This document shows positions 45,109-54,606 of a DNA stretch of 64,000 nucleotides, piece by piece. Positions within the stretch are counted from its first letter, which is position 1. Each line of letters opens with the position of its first letter. The stretch is from Flavobacterium palustre (GTDB lineage Bacteria > Bacteroidota > Bacteroidia > Flavobacteriales > Flavobacteriaceae), in assembly GCF_014639535.1 (NCBI RefSeq), contig NZ_BMGA01000001.1, forward strand, positions 620,001 through 684,000. Direction: 5' to 3'. A program made the translations under genes and the position numbers. The notes under the pieces were generated by a model, which saw nothing but the letters and a program-made list of their open reading frames with translations, ran no database searches and had not been told where the DNA came from.

Positions 45109-47070
45109 TTAAAACTCAAATTCTTCATCAATTTTCAGAGAATCAACAACAGCTGTATCTTTTACTTTTATGCGAAGTAGTGATTTAGCGGGACCGGTTA
45201 AAACCGTTTGTTGTTTTTTGAAAATAGTATCATCAACCGTAAGCAATCCGCGTTTTATCATCAGATTAGTCAGGAAAGAAACCTGATTCATTGCCGATGC
45301 TTTCAAATTGCCTTCGTCATTAAACTGATACATGAATTTTTTCGGACTTGGAATAACACGTGCCAGAAACAAACATTCGTTAAAAGTCAAATCAATCGGC
45401 ATTTTTTGGAAATAATACTGTGCTGCTTCACCTATTCCATACACATTTGGCCCCCATTCGATAATGTTAAAATACACTTCCAACATACGGTTTTTGCTCA
45501 CAATTCGGTTGTTTTCCAAGATGTAAACCAATAAAATTTCTTCCAGTTTTCTGGACAGCGTTTTTTCTCTGGTCAGAAAAACATTTTTAATCAATTGCAT
45601 ACTAATGGTACTTGCTCCCCGACTAAATTTTCTGGTTCTGATATTTTTAGCAATTGACTGTTTGAAGGCTTCGTTTATAAAACCACGATGCGAAAAGAAT
45701 GAAGGATCTTCGGTAGTCAGAACACATTTTTGCAAATAAGGCGAAATTTGGTCAAGTGGCGTATAATTCGCATTGGCTGTACCCACTAAAACCGGACGCT
45801 GCAACACACCATTAATGATGGCTCTATAAGCAAATTCGCCGTTGAGTTTAGTTAAATTGGCTTCGCCATACTTTGTAATTCTGAGATTTTCTTTCTTTAA
45901 ATTACTGTCAAAAATCAAACGGTTGGGTTTGTTTTTATTGTATTCAAAATCCAGATTATAATTAAAAGTTCCTTCGGCTTCCATGCCTTGAAAATGCGTA
46001 AACAAACCATCAGGCAGCGAAGTGATAAAATCCTGCGCTTTCATTTTCGGGATATTGACTTTGAGCTTATAAATAGTATCTTCTTCTGTTTCGTAAGCCA
46101 GATAAGGATGAAATTTTACTTTATTAAATTGCACCGTAGAACTGCTGTCCACCGAAACAAAATCAGAACCTAAAAGCAGGCGATAATCAAAACGGGCATT
46201 TTTAATCAGTACATCTTTTTGAGCAATTCGTTTATGATTGATTTTTAAATTGGTTATCGAGCTAAAGCCGTCAATATGGAGCTCGCCTCCGCTTTTATCT
46301 ATATTTTCAATATTTAACCGAATGGAATCAAAGCTCGAAATCAAATTGTATCGTTCGTCAAAATAAGGTACTTTAATGGCACCTGTATCGATGTTAAAAA
46401 ATCGAATATCCGCTTTTTTGCGTCTTGGGTCGGCAAAACCTTTTATTTTCCAGCGTTGAGCAAAAGTATTGGTTTTTACATGTATCGAAGTTTCTAATTC
46501 TTTATTCGCCAATACTAATTTTTTGATGTCGATAGTCGCTTTTTTCCCGTTGTCGTTGAGTTTGAATTTTAAATTTTCAACGTCCATATCAGTGGGAATC
46601 AAATTGAGTACTCTGGAAATAATACGATAGGCAAAAGCGGCATAATCTTTTTTATCGGTACTTTGTTCTTCATCTTTATTCCTTTTTAAAAAAGCAGCAA
46701 AATTTTTGACTTTTCCTTTTTTGGTTAACTGAACATAACCGTTTTTAATTTCTAAAGTTCCTAATTGAACGTCGCCAAATATTAATCGCCAAATATTAAC
46801 AGACGTTCTGATTTTTTGGATATTAAACAAGGTATCAGCATTTCTGGGAACCAAAGTAATATCGGTAAGATTGATACCCGAAAGTCCTTCGAAAGCAGCT
46901 TTTTTTACTACAAAACGGCTGTTGTAATCCACTTCCATCTTGTTAGCCGTTTTAGTGATAATTTGCTGCAAAAGCATTTCTCTGAAACTAAAAAGTCCAA
47001 TGATGGTAATGAATAAAAAAGCAACAAGAATTTTAGCAACTAAGATTATTTTTTGTCTTCGGGTTTTCAT
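45109..47070 (-). CDS. GT51 transglycosylase with AsmA-like N-terminus
   Basis: A 653-residue protein. A membrane anchor (about 9-30) and a long beta-rich region (about 40-430) with AsmA/YhdP-like strand patterns precede the GT51 domain (about 440-600). The catalytic glutamate is Glu454 (TTEDPSFFSHRG), with the family motifs SRGASTISMQLIKNVFL and NRMLEVYFNIIEWG; a second Glu lies at 510/511. There is no transpeptidase domain, so it is a monofunctional glycan polymerase like MtgA, but with an unusual large extension facing the periplasm. Adding disaccharide units to peptidoglycan is the expected role. Confidence 0.88.
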   Translation of the reverse strand: MKTRRQKIILVAKILVAFLFITIIGLFSFREMLLQQIITKTANKMEVDYNSRFVVKKAAFEGLSGINLTDITLVPRNADTLFNIQKIRTSVNIWRLIFGDVQLGTLEIKNGYVQLTKKGKVKNFAAFLKRNKDEEQSTDKKDYAAFAYRIISRVLNLIPTDMDVENLKFKLNDNGKKATIDIKKLVLANKELETSIHVKTNTFAQRWKIKGFADPRRKKADIRFFNIDTGAIKVPYFDERYNLISSFDSIRLNIENIDKSGGELHIDGFSSITNLKINHKRIAQKDVLIKNARFDYRLLLGSDFVSVDSSSTVQFNKVKFHPYLAYETEEDTIYKLKVNIPKMKAQDFITSLPDGLFTHFQGMEAEGTFNYNLDFEYNKNKPNRLIFDSNLKKENLRITKYGEANLTKLNGEFAYRAIINGVLQRPVLVGTANANYTPLDQISPYLQKCVLTTEDPSFFSHRGFINEAFKQSIAKNIRTRKFSRGASTISMQLIKNVFLTREKTLSRKLEEILLVYILENNRIVSKNRMLEVYFNIIEWGPNVYGIGEAAQYYFQKMPIDLTFNECLFLARVIPSPKKFMYQFNDEGNLKASAMNQVSFLTNLMIKRGLLTVDDTIFKKQQTVLTGPAKSLLRIKVKDTAVVDSLKIDEEFEF

Positions 47071-47310
47071 GAATTGGATAACATTTTGGCAAAAAGCTAA
47101 AATAGCAACTTTTTTTATTGGATTCAGAAACTTAACTTAAAGTTTAGGAAATGCTTTGTATTGGAGACAAATTTAGAAACAAAAAAATCTAAAAATTTTT
47201 AGTTTCTAAGTGTCACAACTGCTATTTTACGAATAAAACACTGTGACTCAACAAGCTATACAAATATGTTAAAACCCCCGAAAACACTGGGGTTAATGAG
47301 TGTTTTTATC

Positions 47311-47318
47311 TAAATTTG
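47311..47318 (+). promoter_or_regulatory. -7 box of the beta-barrel gene
   Basis: TAAATTTG lies 28 bases before the ATG at 47347; a typical TAnnTTTG element. Confidence 0.6.
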
Positions 47319-47346
47319 CACACTCAAAAAAAAATTAAAAATAAAC

Positions 47347-47922
47347 ATGAAAAAAGTTATTTTATCGGTAGTAGCCGTTCTAGCATTTGCATTTACAAAT
47401 GCTCAGGAAACAAAAGAAACTGTAAAATTAGGAGTTAAAGCAGGAGCTAATTACGACTGGTTATCAACAGGAAGCCAATCTGTTTATGATTTACGTCCCG
47501 AAGTAGGATACCATGCAGGATTAGTTGCTGAATTCAAATTTTGTGATGCTTTTGCTATCCAACCTGAGATTTTGTATTCTTTTTCTAAATATAGTTTTGA
47601 CGGAAATGGAAACAACAGTGGCAACGAATTAGAAATTAGCGAAATCGCTGTGCCGGTTATTGCTAAATTTTACCTTGTTAAAGGTTTGTCTTTGGAATTA
47701 GGACCACAAGCGGGTGTTATTGTAAAATCTGACATAAACGGAGAGGATGCTAATGATATTTTAAGAAAATACAACATTGCTGCTGTTTCAGGTTTAGCTT
47801 ATGATTTTAACTCCGGAATTTTTATTCAGGCAAGATACAACTATAATTTCTTAGACTTACAAAACGGTCCAAAAGGAAATAATCGTTTTGGAATCCAGGC
47901 TTCTGTAGGATATAAATTCTAA
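47347..47922 (+). CDS. Small outer-membrane beta-barrel protein
   Basis: A 191-residue protein of the outer-membrane beta-barrel (OMP_b-brl_2) type. The signal peptide is MKKVILSVVAVLAFAFTNAQ. About eight amphipathic strands follow (KLGVKAGANYDWL, VGYHAGLVAEFKF, GIFIQARYNYNF), ending SVGYKF. Expression is likely strong, judging from the promoter and the terminator close behind. A structural or porin-like role is inferred. Confidence 0.87.
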   Translation: MKKVILSVVAVLAFAFTNAQETKETVKLGVKAGANYDWLSTGSQSVYDLRPEVGYHAGLVAEFKFCDAFAIQPEILYSFSKYSFDGNGNNSGNELEISEIAVPVIAKFYLVKGLSLELGPQAGVIVKSDINGEDANDILRKYNIAAVSGLAYDFNSGIFIQARYNYNFLDLQNGPKGNNRFGIQASVGYKF

Positions 47923-47943
47923 TTTTTTATAGAAATACTGATT

Positions 47944-47973
47944 AAAAACCACGCCAATCGCGTGGTTTTTTTT
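47944..47973 (+). terminator. Intrinsic terminator
   Basis: An 11-bp perfect stem (47944-47954 with 47960-47970), loop CAATC, T-run following. Confidence 0.88.
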
Positions 47974-48045
47974 ATGCTTAGTTACAGCTAAGTGTTTTAA
48001 AATCAAAAACAAAGGCTTATCTTTCATAACTAAACTACACCATCC

Positions 48046-48675
48046 ATGAAAGATATCAATAGCATTAACAGAAATACAAAAGCGGCAGCAGTGCTGATTT
48101 TTGTAACCATTTTGCTTTTAATAAGCAATTATTTCATGGGATTGAATTCCAAAAAAACCAATGAAACGATTCAGGCAATCTACAATGATCGCTTAATGGT
48201 TAGCCATTATATTCTTCAATATACTCATGCAATTTATCAAATTAAAGAAACGGTAAGCAGCTTAAAAACAATCGATTCGGATAAGCAGCAATTGGTTCGG
48301 AACCGTTTAAAAACAATCCATGAAATTGACAAAAAATACCTGAAAACGATTTTAACTCCGGAAGAAAAAAAACAATTTCGGATTTTTCAAAATCAATGTA
48401 TTGCTATACAAAACCAAAATAAAGACAAAAACTGGCAAAAAATAATCCAATTAAACCAACAAACTTTAGCTAGTTTAGAAATTTTAGCCCGAATTCAGGT
48501 TGATGAAGGCAAAACGGCACTGATAATAGCCAATGCCCTGCATGATGGCAATCGGTTTTTTGCGCAATTTGAGATTGCATTGTATATCATTCTAGCCTGT
48601 CTTTCGGCTTATTTACTCGTGCTGAAAAAAATGAAAGTCAAAATAAAAATCCCCGAAGAACCAAGCATGAATTAA
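48046..48675 (+). CDS. Four-helix-bundle sensor-like membrane protein without output domain
   Basis: A 209-residue protein with one transmembrane helix near each end (about 14-32 and 176-197) and a periplasmic helical region between, in the style of the MCP four-helix-bundle ligand domain (NDRLMVSHYILQYTHAIYQIKETVSSL). There is no HAMP, kinase or methyl-accepting domain, and only a short basic tail after the second helix. It may work with a separate partner or be a relic of a sensor. No ligand is implied. Confidence 0.7.
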   Translation: MKDINSINRNTKAAAVLIFVTILLLISNYFMGLNSKKTNETIQAIYNDRLMVSHYILQYTHAIYQIKETVSSLKTIDSDKQQLVRNRLKTIHEIDKKYLKTILTPEEKKQFRIFQNQCIAIQNQNKDKNWQKIIQLNQQTLASLEILARIQVDEGKTALIIANALHDGNRFFAQFEIALYIILACLSAYLLVLKKMKVKIKIPEEPSMN

Positions 48676-48798
48676 GACCAACTTCCCGTTTTGAAAAAAC
48701 GCATTATAATCAAAATTTCCTGCATGTTTTTCTTTTGAACATATCTTAATCTAGTGTTAATCCCGCTATTTTTAGAATAGAAAAATTATTTTTTAATC

Positions 48799-48806
48799 TA
48801 TATTTG
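48799..48806 (+). promoter_or_regulatory. -7 box of the S8 peptidase gene
   Basis: TATATTTG overlaps the first in-frame ATG (48804). The transcript must therefore start after it, which fixes the true start at 48831. Confidence 0.65.
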
Positions 48807-48830
48807 AAATGGACTAAAAATGCGAATTGT

Positions 48831-50453
48831 ATGAATACGATAAAACCCCTCTTTCTTTCACTATTGTCGGCCTTGGTTTTAGCCGGATGTGGAGCTCAAA
48901 AACTACCTAATTACAAATCGTTTACAGCGATAACCGAAACAGGAGGTATTACTAAAAAAAAGCCTTTAACTGAAACCGAATTAAAGCGTTGGAGTCATTT
49001 TGACATTATAAAAGATACTGTTCCGGGGATGAGTGTGGACAGAGCTTATGCCGAATTATTACAAAACAGAAAAGCAAAAAAAGTAATTGTTGGCATTATC
49101 GATTCAGGCGTAGATATTGAACACGAAGATTTAAAATCGGTCATTTGGACCAATCCAAAAGAGATTCCGGGAAACAATATTGACGATGATAAAAACGGCT
49201 ATGTTGACGACATTCACGGATGGAATTTTTTAGGCGATATTACCAAAGAAAATTTAGAATACGAAAGAATTGTTAAAGACAAAAGCATTACTGACGAAAC
49301 AACCTATCAGGCAGCCAAAAAATTTAACGACAAAGTTGTAGCCGAAGCTCCTTTGTATAAAAACCACTACGCCAATCTCTTGAGCGAAATGCAGGAAGCC
49401 GATAAGGTTATCGCACAACAATTATCGAAAAATGTTTATACCGCAGCAGAATTGGACGCAATAGAATCGCAGGATGATTTGGTTCAAAAAAGCAAAGCCG
49501 TCATGAAAAAGATGTTTGCTTACGGCATGAGTACAAAAGCTTTGGAAGACTTTTTCAAAAAAGAAATCGAAAAAAATGAATCCATCATAAACGGCGACAA
49601 CCTAAAACCGGATTACAGAAAGGTACTTGGTGACAATCCAAATGATATTTCGGATACTAAATATGGTAACAATAATGTAATAGGGCCTGATAAAGAAGAA
49701 GCACTTCACGGAACTCATGTGGCGGGAATTGTTGCTCAGGCAAGAAATAACAATATAGGAGGTGACGGAATTGCCGACAATGTGGCCATTCTTACCGTGC
49801 GCGCTGTTCCTGACGGAGACGAATACGACAAAGACATTGCTCTGGCCATTCGCTATGCGGTAGATAATGGCGCAAAAGTAATCAACGGAAGTTTTGGAAA
49901 ATCCTTTTCGCCACACAAAAAATGGGTATTTGATGCCATAAAATACGCAGCCGAAAAAGATGTACTCATCATTCACGCCGCAGGAAATGACGCTAAAAAC
50001 ATTGACTATTTTGACAATTTCCCTAATGATTCTGAAGATAAAAAAATCGAGTTTTCAGACAATCTGATTACAGTAGGCGCCTTAAATTTTGAATATGGAA
50101 CTAACATTATAGCCGGTTTTTCTAACATTGGAAAAATCAATGTGGATGTTTTTGCTCCGGGAGTAAAAATTTATGCTTCTATTCCAAATAACGAATATAA
50201 ATTTTTAAAAGGAACATCAATGGCTGCGCCTAATGTAGCCGGAGTTGCAGCATTAATCCGTTCTTATTATCCTAAATTAAAAGCAGCTCAGGTAAAACAG
50301 ATTATAATGGAATCGGGGGTGGCAATTAATAAAGAAGTAATTGTAGGTGGAAATGCAAAAGACATTCGTCCGTTTAATGAATTATCTAAAACAGGAAAAA
50401 TAGTAAACGCCTACAATGCCATTTTAATGGCTAATACAATGGCAAAAAAATAA
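48831..50453 (+). CDS. Subtilisin-like (S8) lipoprotein protease
   Basis: A 540-residue protein from the ATG at 48831, chosen because the promoter overlaps the earlier ATG and because this start begins a lipoprotein signal with LAGC (acylated Cys20). The catalytic triad is Asp91 (GIIDSGVD), His293 (LHGTHVAG) and Ser463 (GTSMAAPN). A large insertion of about 150 residues, rich in charged helices, lies between the Asp and His blocks. It is anchored at the envelope and would cleave extracytoplasmic proteins. Confidence 0.92.
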   Translation: MNTIKPLFLSLLSALVLAGCGAQKLPNYKSFTAITETGGITKKKPLTETELKRWSHFDIIKDTVPGMSVDRAYAELLQNRKAKKVIVGIIDSGVDIEHEDLKSVIWTNPKEIPGNNIDDDKNGYVDDIHGWNFLGDITKENLEYERIVKDKSITDETTYQAAKKFNDKVVAEAPLYKNHYANLLSEMQEADKVIAQQLSKNVYTAAELDAIESQDDLVQKSKAVMKKMFAYGMSTKALEDFFKKEIEKNESIINGDNLKPDYRKVLGDNPNDISDTKYGNNNVIGPDKEEALHGTHVAGIVAQARNNNIGGDGIADNVAILTVRAVPDGDEYDKDIALAIRYAVDNGAKVINGSFGKSFSPHKKWVFDAIKYAAEKDVLIIHAAGNDAKNIDYFDNFPNDSEDKKIEFSDNLITVGALNFEYGTNIIAGFSNIGKINVDVFAPGVKIYASIPNNEYKFLKGTSMAAPNVAGVAALIRSYYPKLKAAQVKQIIMESGVAINKEVIVGGNAKDIRPFNELSKTGKIVNAYNAILMANTMAKK

Positions 50454-50467
50454 AAACATAATAATCT

Positions 50468-50500
50468 AATGGAAGAACGACAACATTCTTCCATTTTTTT
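50468..50500 (+). terminator. Intrinsic terminator after the S8 gene
   Basis: A perfect 10-bp stem (50468-50477 with 50486-50495), 8-nt loop, then a T-run. Confidence 0.85.
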
Positions 50501-50543
50501 ATTGGATACAAATGAAATCGGGAAAGAATAATTTTTTACATCT

Positions 50544-52418
50544 ATGAGAACAATCCTTTTAACAGCTTGTATTGTATGGAATAGTTTTTCACTTTTTGCC
50601 CAAAACACAACGTATTGGCAACAAAAAGCAGATTATAAAATGGATGTTGTTATGGACGTAAATAACTTCCGTTATCAAGGGAAACAGCAATTAATTTATA
50701 CCAATAATTCTCCGGATACTTTAAAAAAAGTATATTACCATTTGTACAATAATGCTTTTCAACCGGGAAGTGAGATGGATTTCAGAGTCCGAAACATCAA
50801 AGATCCCGATGCCCGAATGATAACTAAAACCAATATTGATGGCGTTGAAGTAAAAGAAAGCCGCTTAAAAAATTTAAAAGCTGATGAAATAGGTTATTTA
50901 AACATCCGAAATTTTAAACAAGACGGTATTGCAACGGGAATAAAAACAACAGGAACAATTTTAGAAGTCGTTTTGGCTAAGCCCATTTTACCCCATTCCA
51001 AAACTACTTTCACTTTGGATTTTGACGGACAGGTTCCGGTTCAAATTCGCCGTTCGGGCAGGAATAATTCCGAAGGTGTGGCACTTTCTATGACGCAATG
51101 GTATCCTAAAATAGCCGAATTTGATTTCGAAGGCTGGCATACCGATCCTTATATTGCAAGAGAATTTCACGGAGTCTGGAGTGATTTTGATGTAAAAATC
51201 ACCATTGACAAAGACTATGTTTTGGGAGGCACCGGTTATTTGCAAAATCCTAACCAGATAGGTCATGGTTATCAGGACAAAGGAGTTCAGGTAGTATATC
51301 CTAAGAAAACCAAAAAACTAAGCTGGCATTTTATAGCTCCTATGGTCCATGATTTTAGCTGGGCTGCCGACAAGGAATACCTGCATGATATAGTCAAAGG
51401 TCCTAACAATGTGGATTTGCATTTTTTATACAAAAACAACCCAAAAATAATTGAAAACTGGAAAAAACTGCAACCACTAATGGTGAAAGCAATGGATTTG
51501 TACAATAAAAATATTGGCAATTATCCCTACAAACAATATTCATTTATTCAGGGTGGTGACGGCGGAATGGAATATGCCATGTGTACTTTGATTCTGGGAA
51601 ACGGTACACTGGAAGGAATTTTTGGTACCGCAACGCACGAACTGGGACACTCCTGGTTCCAGCATATTTTAGCATCTAATGAATCCAAACACCCCTGGAT
51701 GGACGAAGGTTTTACCACTTATGTCGAAAATTTAATTAAAAATGAAATGGCGGTTGTAAAAGCACCAAATCCCTTTAAACAAAATTACCTTCTTTATACT
51801 AATTTAGTAAACTCAGGCAAGGAACAGCCGCAAACCACCCATAGCGACAGATACGACGAGAACCGACCTTACAGTATTTCGTCTTATATCAAAGGAAGTA
51901 TTTTCCTGTCGCAATTAGGCTATTTAATAGGTCAGGATAAATTAGCAGAAACTATTAAACGTTTTTACAGGGATTTCAAATTCAAACATCCTACACCCAA
52001 TGATATTAAACGAACTGCCGAACGAGTTTCGGGAGCGGAACTCGATTGGTATTTAACCGACTGGACACAAACCACCAATACCATCGATTACGGAATTACA
52101 GCAATTACAGAAAATGGCCAAGAAACAATTGTAAATTTAGAACGAATTGGCAGAATACCCATGCCAATTGACATACAGCTCGAATATGTGGATGGAACGA
52201 TAGAAAGTTTTTACATTCCGCTGCGCATGATGTATTTTGAAAAAGCCAATCCTAATCCGGCCATCAAAAGAACCGTTTTAAATGATTGGACCTGGGCAAA
52301 TCCAAAATATGAATTCACGATTCCAAAACCTAAAAACAGCATCAAAAAAATCACCATTGACCCCAGCGGTTTAATGGCCGATGTTAAATTAGAAAATAAT
52401 AGTTTTGAAGTGAAATAA
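50544..52418 (+). CDS. M1 family zinc aminopeptidase, secreted
   Basis: A 624-residue protein with a Sec signal peptide (ending LFAQ). The zinc motif HELGHSW (His365, Glu366, His369) with third ligand Glu388 (MDEGF) is intact. The substrate N-terminus loop reads GGMEY where GxMEN is usual, a small variation. The C-terminal part includes a beta-sandwich. It would trim peptides in the periplasm. It follows the S8 protease gene, but an intervening terminator suggests separate transcription. Confidence 0.92.
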   Translation: MRTILLTACIVWNSFSLFAQNTTYWQQKADYKMDVVMDVNNFRYQGKQQLIYTNNSPDTLKKVYYHLYNNAFQPGSEMDFRVRNIKDPDARMITKTNIDGVEVKESRLKNLKADEIGYLNIRNFKQDGIATGIKTTGTILEVVLAKPILPHSKTTFTLDFDGQVPVQIRRSGRNNSEGVALSMTQWYPKIAEFDFEGWHTDPYIAREFHGVWSDFDVKITIDKDYVLGGTGYLQNPNQIGHGYQDKGVQVVYPKKTKKLSWHFIAPMVHDFSWAADKEYLHDIVKGPNNVDLHFLYKNNPKIIENWKKLQPLMVKAMDLYNKNIGNYPYKQYSFIQGGDGGMEYAMCTLILGNGTLEGIFGTATHELGHSWFQHILASNESKHPWMDEGFTTYVENLIKNEMAVVKAPNPFKQNYLLYTNLVNSGKEQPQTTHSDRYDENRPYSISSYIKGSIFLSQLGYLIGQDKLAETIKRFYRDFKFKHPTPNDIKRTAERVSGAELDWYLTDWTQTTNTIDYGITAITENGQETIVNLERIGRIPMPIDIQLEYVDGTIESFYIPLRMMYFEKANPNPAIKRTVLNDWTWANPKYEFTIPKPKNSIKKITIDPSGLMADVKLENNSFEVK

Positions 52419-52498
52419 ATTCAACCTTGCAATATGTTTTTTGGTAAACTGAAATTTAAAACTTTTAAAATCCGTAACTTAGTATTCCGCTAAACTTT

Positions 52499-53131
52499 AT
52501 GATTATGAGAGTTTTATTTTTCTTTATCCTGGCTCTGACACTGCAATCCTGTGCTACAAAAAAGTACATTAAAACACAGCTGCTACCCGAAGGCCTACAA
52601 TCGGCAACGGAAGAAACATACAAAGTAGTCGATAATCAGCAACAACTTTTGCAAAAAAAAGAAATGACTTTTACTGCAAATGGTCGCATCAAACATTCTA
52701 AAACGATGGATATCAACGGCAATGTATTGCAGGAAACCAAAAAGAAATTATGGTTTATTGTCGAATTATACCCCGGTAAGGAAACCTATTATTGCAAAAC
52801 ACGATGGAAACCCGGTCAACGGGAACGCATTAGCTGCTATACCCGAAAACAATACAAGGAAAACGAAAGCATATATCATTACAATACTGACGGAACCATC
52901 AATAAAATAGCAGATAATTTTACAACTTTCTACACCCGTTATTTTTATTACACCAATAATGAACTTTCCAGAATTGTTGTCAAAGACAAAAACAACCAAC
53001 TTATTGATGAAATCTTAGTACGTTGTGAAACCAAAGATGAAAAAGGAACCTGCCTGAAACAAACCCGTATTTCGGTTATAACAAAGAATAAAGAAGAGAT
53101 ACGCTTCTCACCCAATTATGACCGCAAATAA
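52499..53131 (+). CDS. Putative lipoprotein of unknown function
   Basis: A 210-residue protein (or 208 if the ATG at 52505 is used). The N-terminus MRVLFFFILALTLQSCATKK carries a lipobox with acylated Cys. The body has repeated beta-type blocks (GRIKHSKTMDINGNVLQETKK, YNTDGTINKIADNF, YYTNNELSRIVVKDKNNQLIDEI), resembling a MORN- or toxin-antidote-like beta repeat. No family is named with confidence. Confidence 0.65.
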   Translation: MIMRVLFFFILALTLQSCATKKYIKTQLLPEGLQSATEETYKVVDNQQQLLQKKEMTFTANGRIKHSKTMDINGNVLQETKKKLWFIVELYPGKETYYCKTRWKPGQRERISCYTRKQYKENESIYHYNTDGTINKIADNFTTFYTRYFYYTNNELSRIVVKDKNNQLIDEILVRCETKDEKGTCLKQTRISVITKNKEEIRFSPNYDRK

Positions 53132-53154
53132 AATGATTATAAATTAGCTCAATT

Positions 53155-54369
53155 TTATTGAATTACCTTGATTCTTGGCACTAAAAAGGCAATCAGAATT
53201 CCGAAAATTCCAATAAAAGCAAATGAAAATCGGAGGCCCATCAATTCGGCGATGTAACCAATTACGGGAGGCCCCATTAAAAACCCAAGGAAACTCACAC
53301 TGGAAACCGCCGTTAAAGCTTCGCCGGGAGGAATTGTTGGGTGTTTTCCGGCCAAACTATACAATGTAGGTACAATAGTCGAAACGCCTAATCCTACCAA
53401 CATAAAACCTATGGTTGAAGGAATTAAAAACGGCAAAAATACAGCTGTAAAAAGTCCGGTTGAGATTAAAATCCCACCTGTTTGTAATACTGTTTTTCTG
53501 CCAAATTTATTGATCATCCCGTCACCAAGAAAACGTCCGGTAGCCATCATAATCATAAAAGAAGTATAACCTAAAATGATTAAAGGTCCTGGTGCCTGAA
53601 CAATATCTTTAAAATACAGTCCGCTCCAATCGAACATAATTCCTTCACTGGCCATCGAACCAAAACCAATGATTCCCAGCCAGATTAAAGCCGAATCCGG
53701 TTTTGAAAACAATTTTTTCTTCTCGGCAATTTTTCGTTTTTCTTTGGCTTTGACCAAATATTTATAATTGAAAATAATAAGCAATGCCGTGATAATTGCC
53801 ACAATAATAAAATGATGATACGGAGTCATATTCAAAGCCAACATTCCCAGTCCAACCAAAGCTCCGGTAAAACCGGCAAAACTCCAAACGCCGTGAAACG
53901 AAGCCATAATAGTTCTTTTAAAAAGCTGTTCAGTATAAACGCCCTGAGTATTTACGGCAATGTTGTTCATGTTACCAAACATCCCAAAAACATACAATCC
54001 CAAAGCCAATTGCCAGGCATTGGTTGCCAAACCTAAATTCGTCAGACAAAAAGCATACATACTCAATGATAACACCACCAAACGATGACTGCCGTAACGA
54101 GTAACCAATTTTCCCGAAAAAGCCATCATGGTCAACTGCCCCACCGGTAAAGCAAAAAGAATAGATCCCAAATCGGCATCACTAAGATCAAGTGCTACCC
54201 TAATATCCGGAATCCTACTCGCCCAAGTGGCAAAACACAATCCCATTCCGAAATAAAAAGAAGCCACGGCAAAACGGACTCTGTTCAAATAAGAAAGTTT
54301 CGCATTTCTAAAACTCTTTTTGATTTTTCCTTGTGCTCTGAAGCTTCCTATAAAATTTAATCGTAACAA
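53155..54369 (-). CDS. MFS transporter
   Basis: A 404-residue major facilitator protein with about 12 helices. The N-terminal domain includes GMGLCFATWASRIPDIRVALDLSDADLGSILFALPVGQ, and the loop-2 type motif is in SGKLVTRYGSHRLV. It resembles the YbjJ group of putative sugar or drug transporters. The substrate is unknown. It ends 23 bases from the converging lipoprotein gene. Confidence 0.87.
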   Translation of the reverse strand: MLRLNFIGSFRAQGKIKKSFRNAKLSYLNRVRFAVASFYFGMGLCFATWASRIPDIRVALDLSDADLGSILFALPVGQLTMMAFSGKLVTRYGSHRLVVLSLSMYAFCLTNLGLATNAWQLALGLYVFGMFGNMNNIAVNTQGVYTEQLFKRTIMASFHGVWSFAGFTGALVGLGMLALNMTPYHHFIIVAIITALLIIFNYKYLVKAKEKRKIAEKKKLFSKPDSALIWLGIIGFGSMASEGIMFDWSGLYFKDIVQAPGPLIILGYTSFMIMMATGRFLGDGMINKFGRKTVLQTGGILISTGLFTAVFLPFLIPSTIGFMLVGLGVSTIVPTLYSLAGKHPTIPPGEALTAVSSVSFLGFLMGPPVIGYIAELMGLRFSFAFIGIFGILIAFLVPRIKVIQ

Positions 54370-54541
54370 AGGCTTTGTGTTTTAGGGATTGAACTGCAAA
54401 AATACGAAAAGCAATTTTGACAGCCTGTTAATTTGACTGAAGCAGGCAATAATACATCGTTATCGTTTATAAGTTTATGCTCAGATGGAACGCAGATGAA
54501 ACGGATTTTAGCAGATTAGCACAGATTTCAATAAAAACAAA

Positions 54542-54585
54542 AACCGCAAATTCGCAGATTTCATTTAATTTGCGAATTTGCGGTT
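54542..54585. repeat. Inverted repeat between the MFS and Gfo/Idh/MocA genes
   Basis: Left arm AACCGCAAATTCGCAGATT (54542-54560) and right arm (54567-54585) pair with one mismatch. The word CGCAAATT occurs in both this copy and the one after metG. Left of it, words such as AACGCAGATG, AGCAGATT and CACAGATT (54489-54528) form a second related block. Confidence 0.65.
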
Positions 54586-54606
54586 ATAAATTGTAACTGA
54601 AATATT

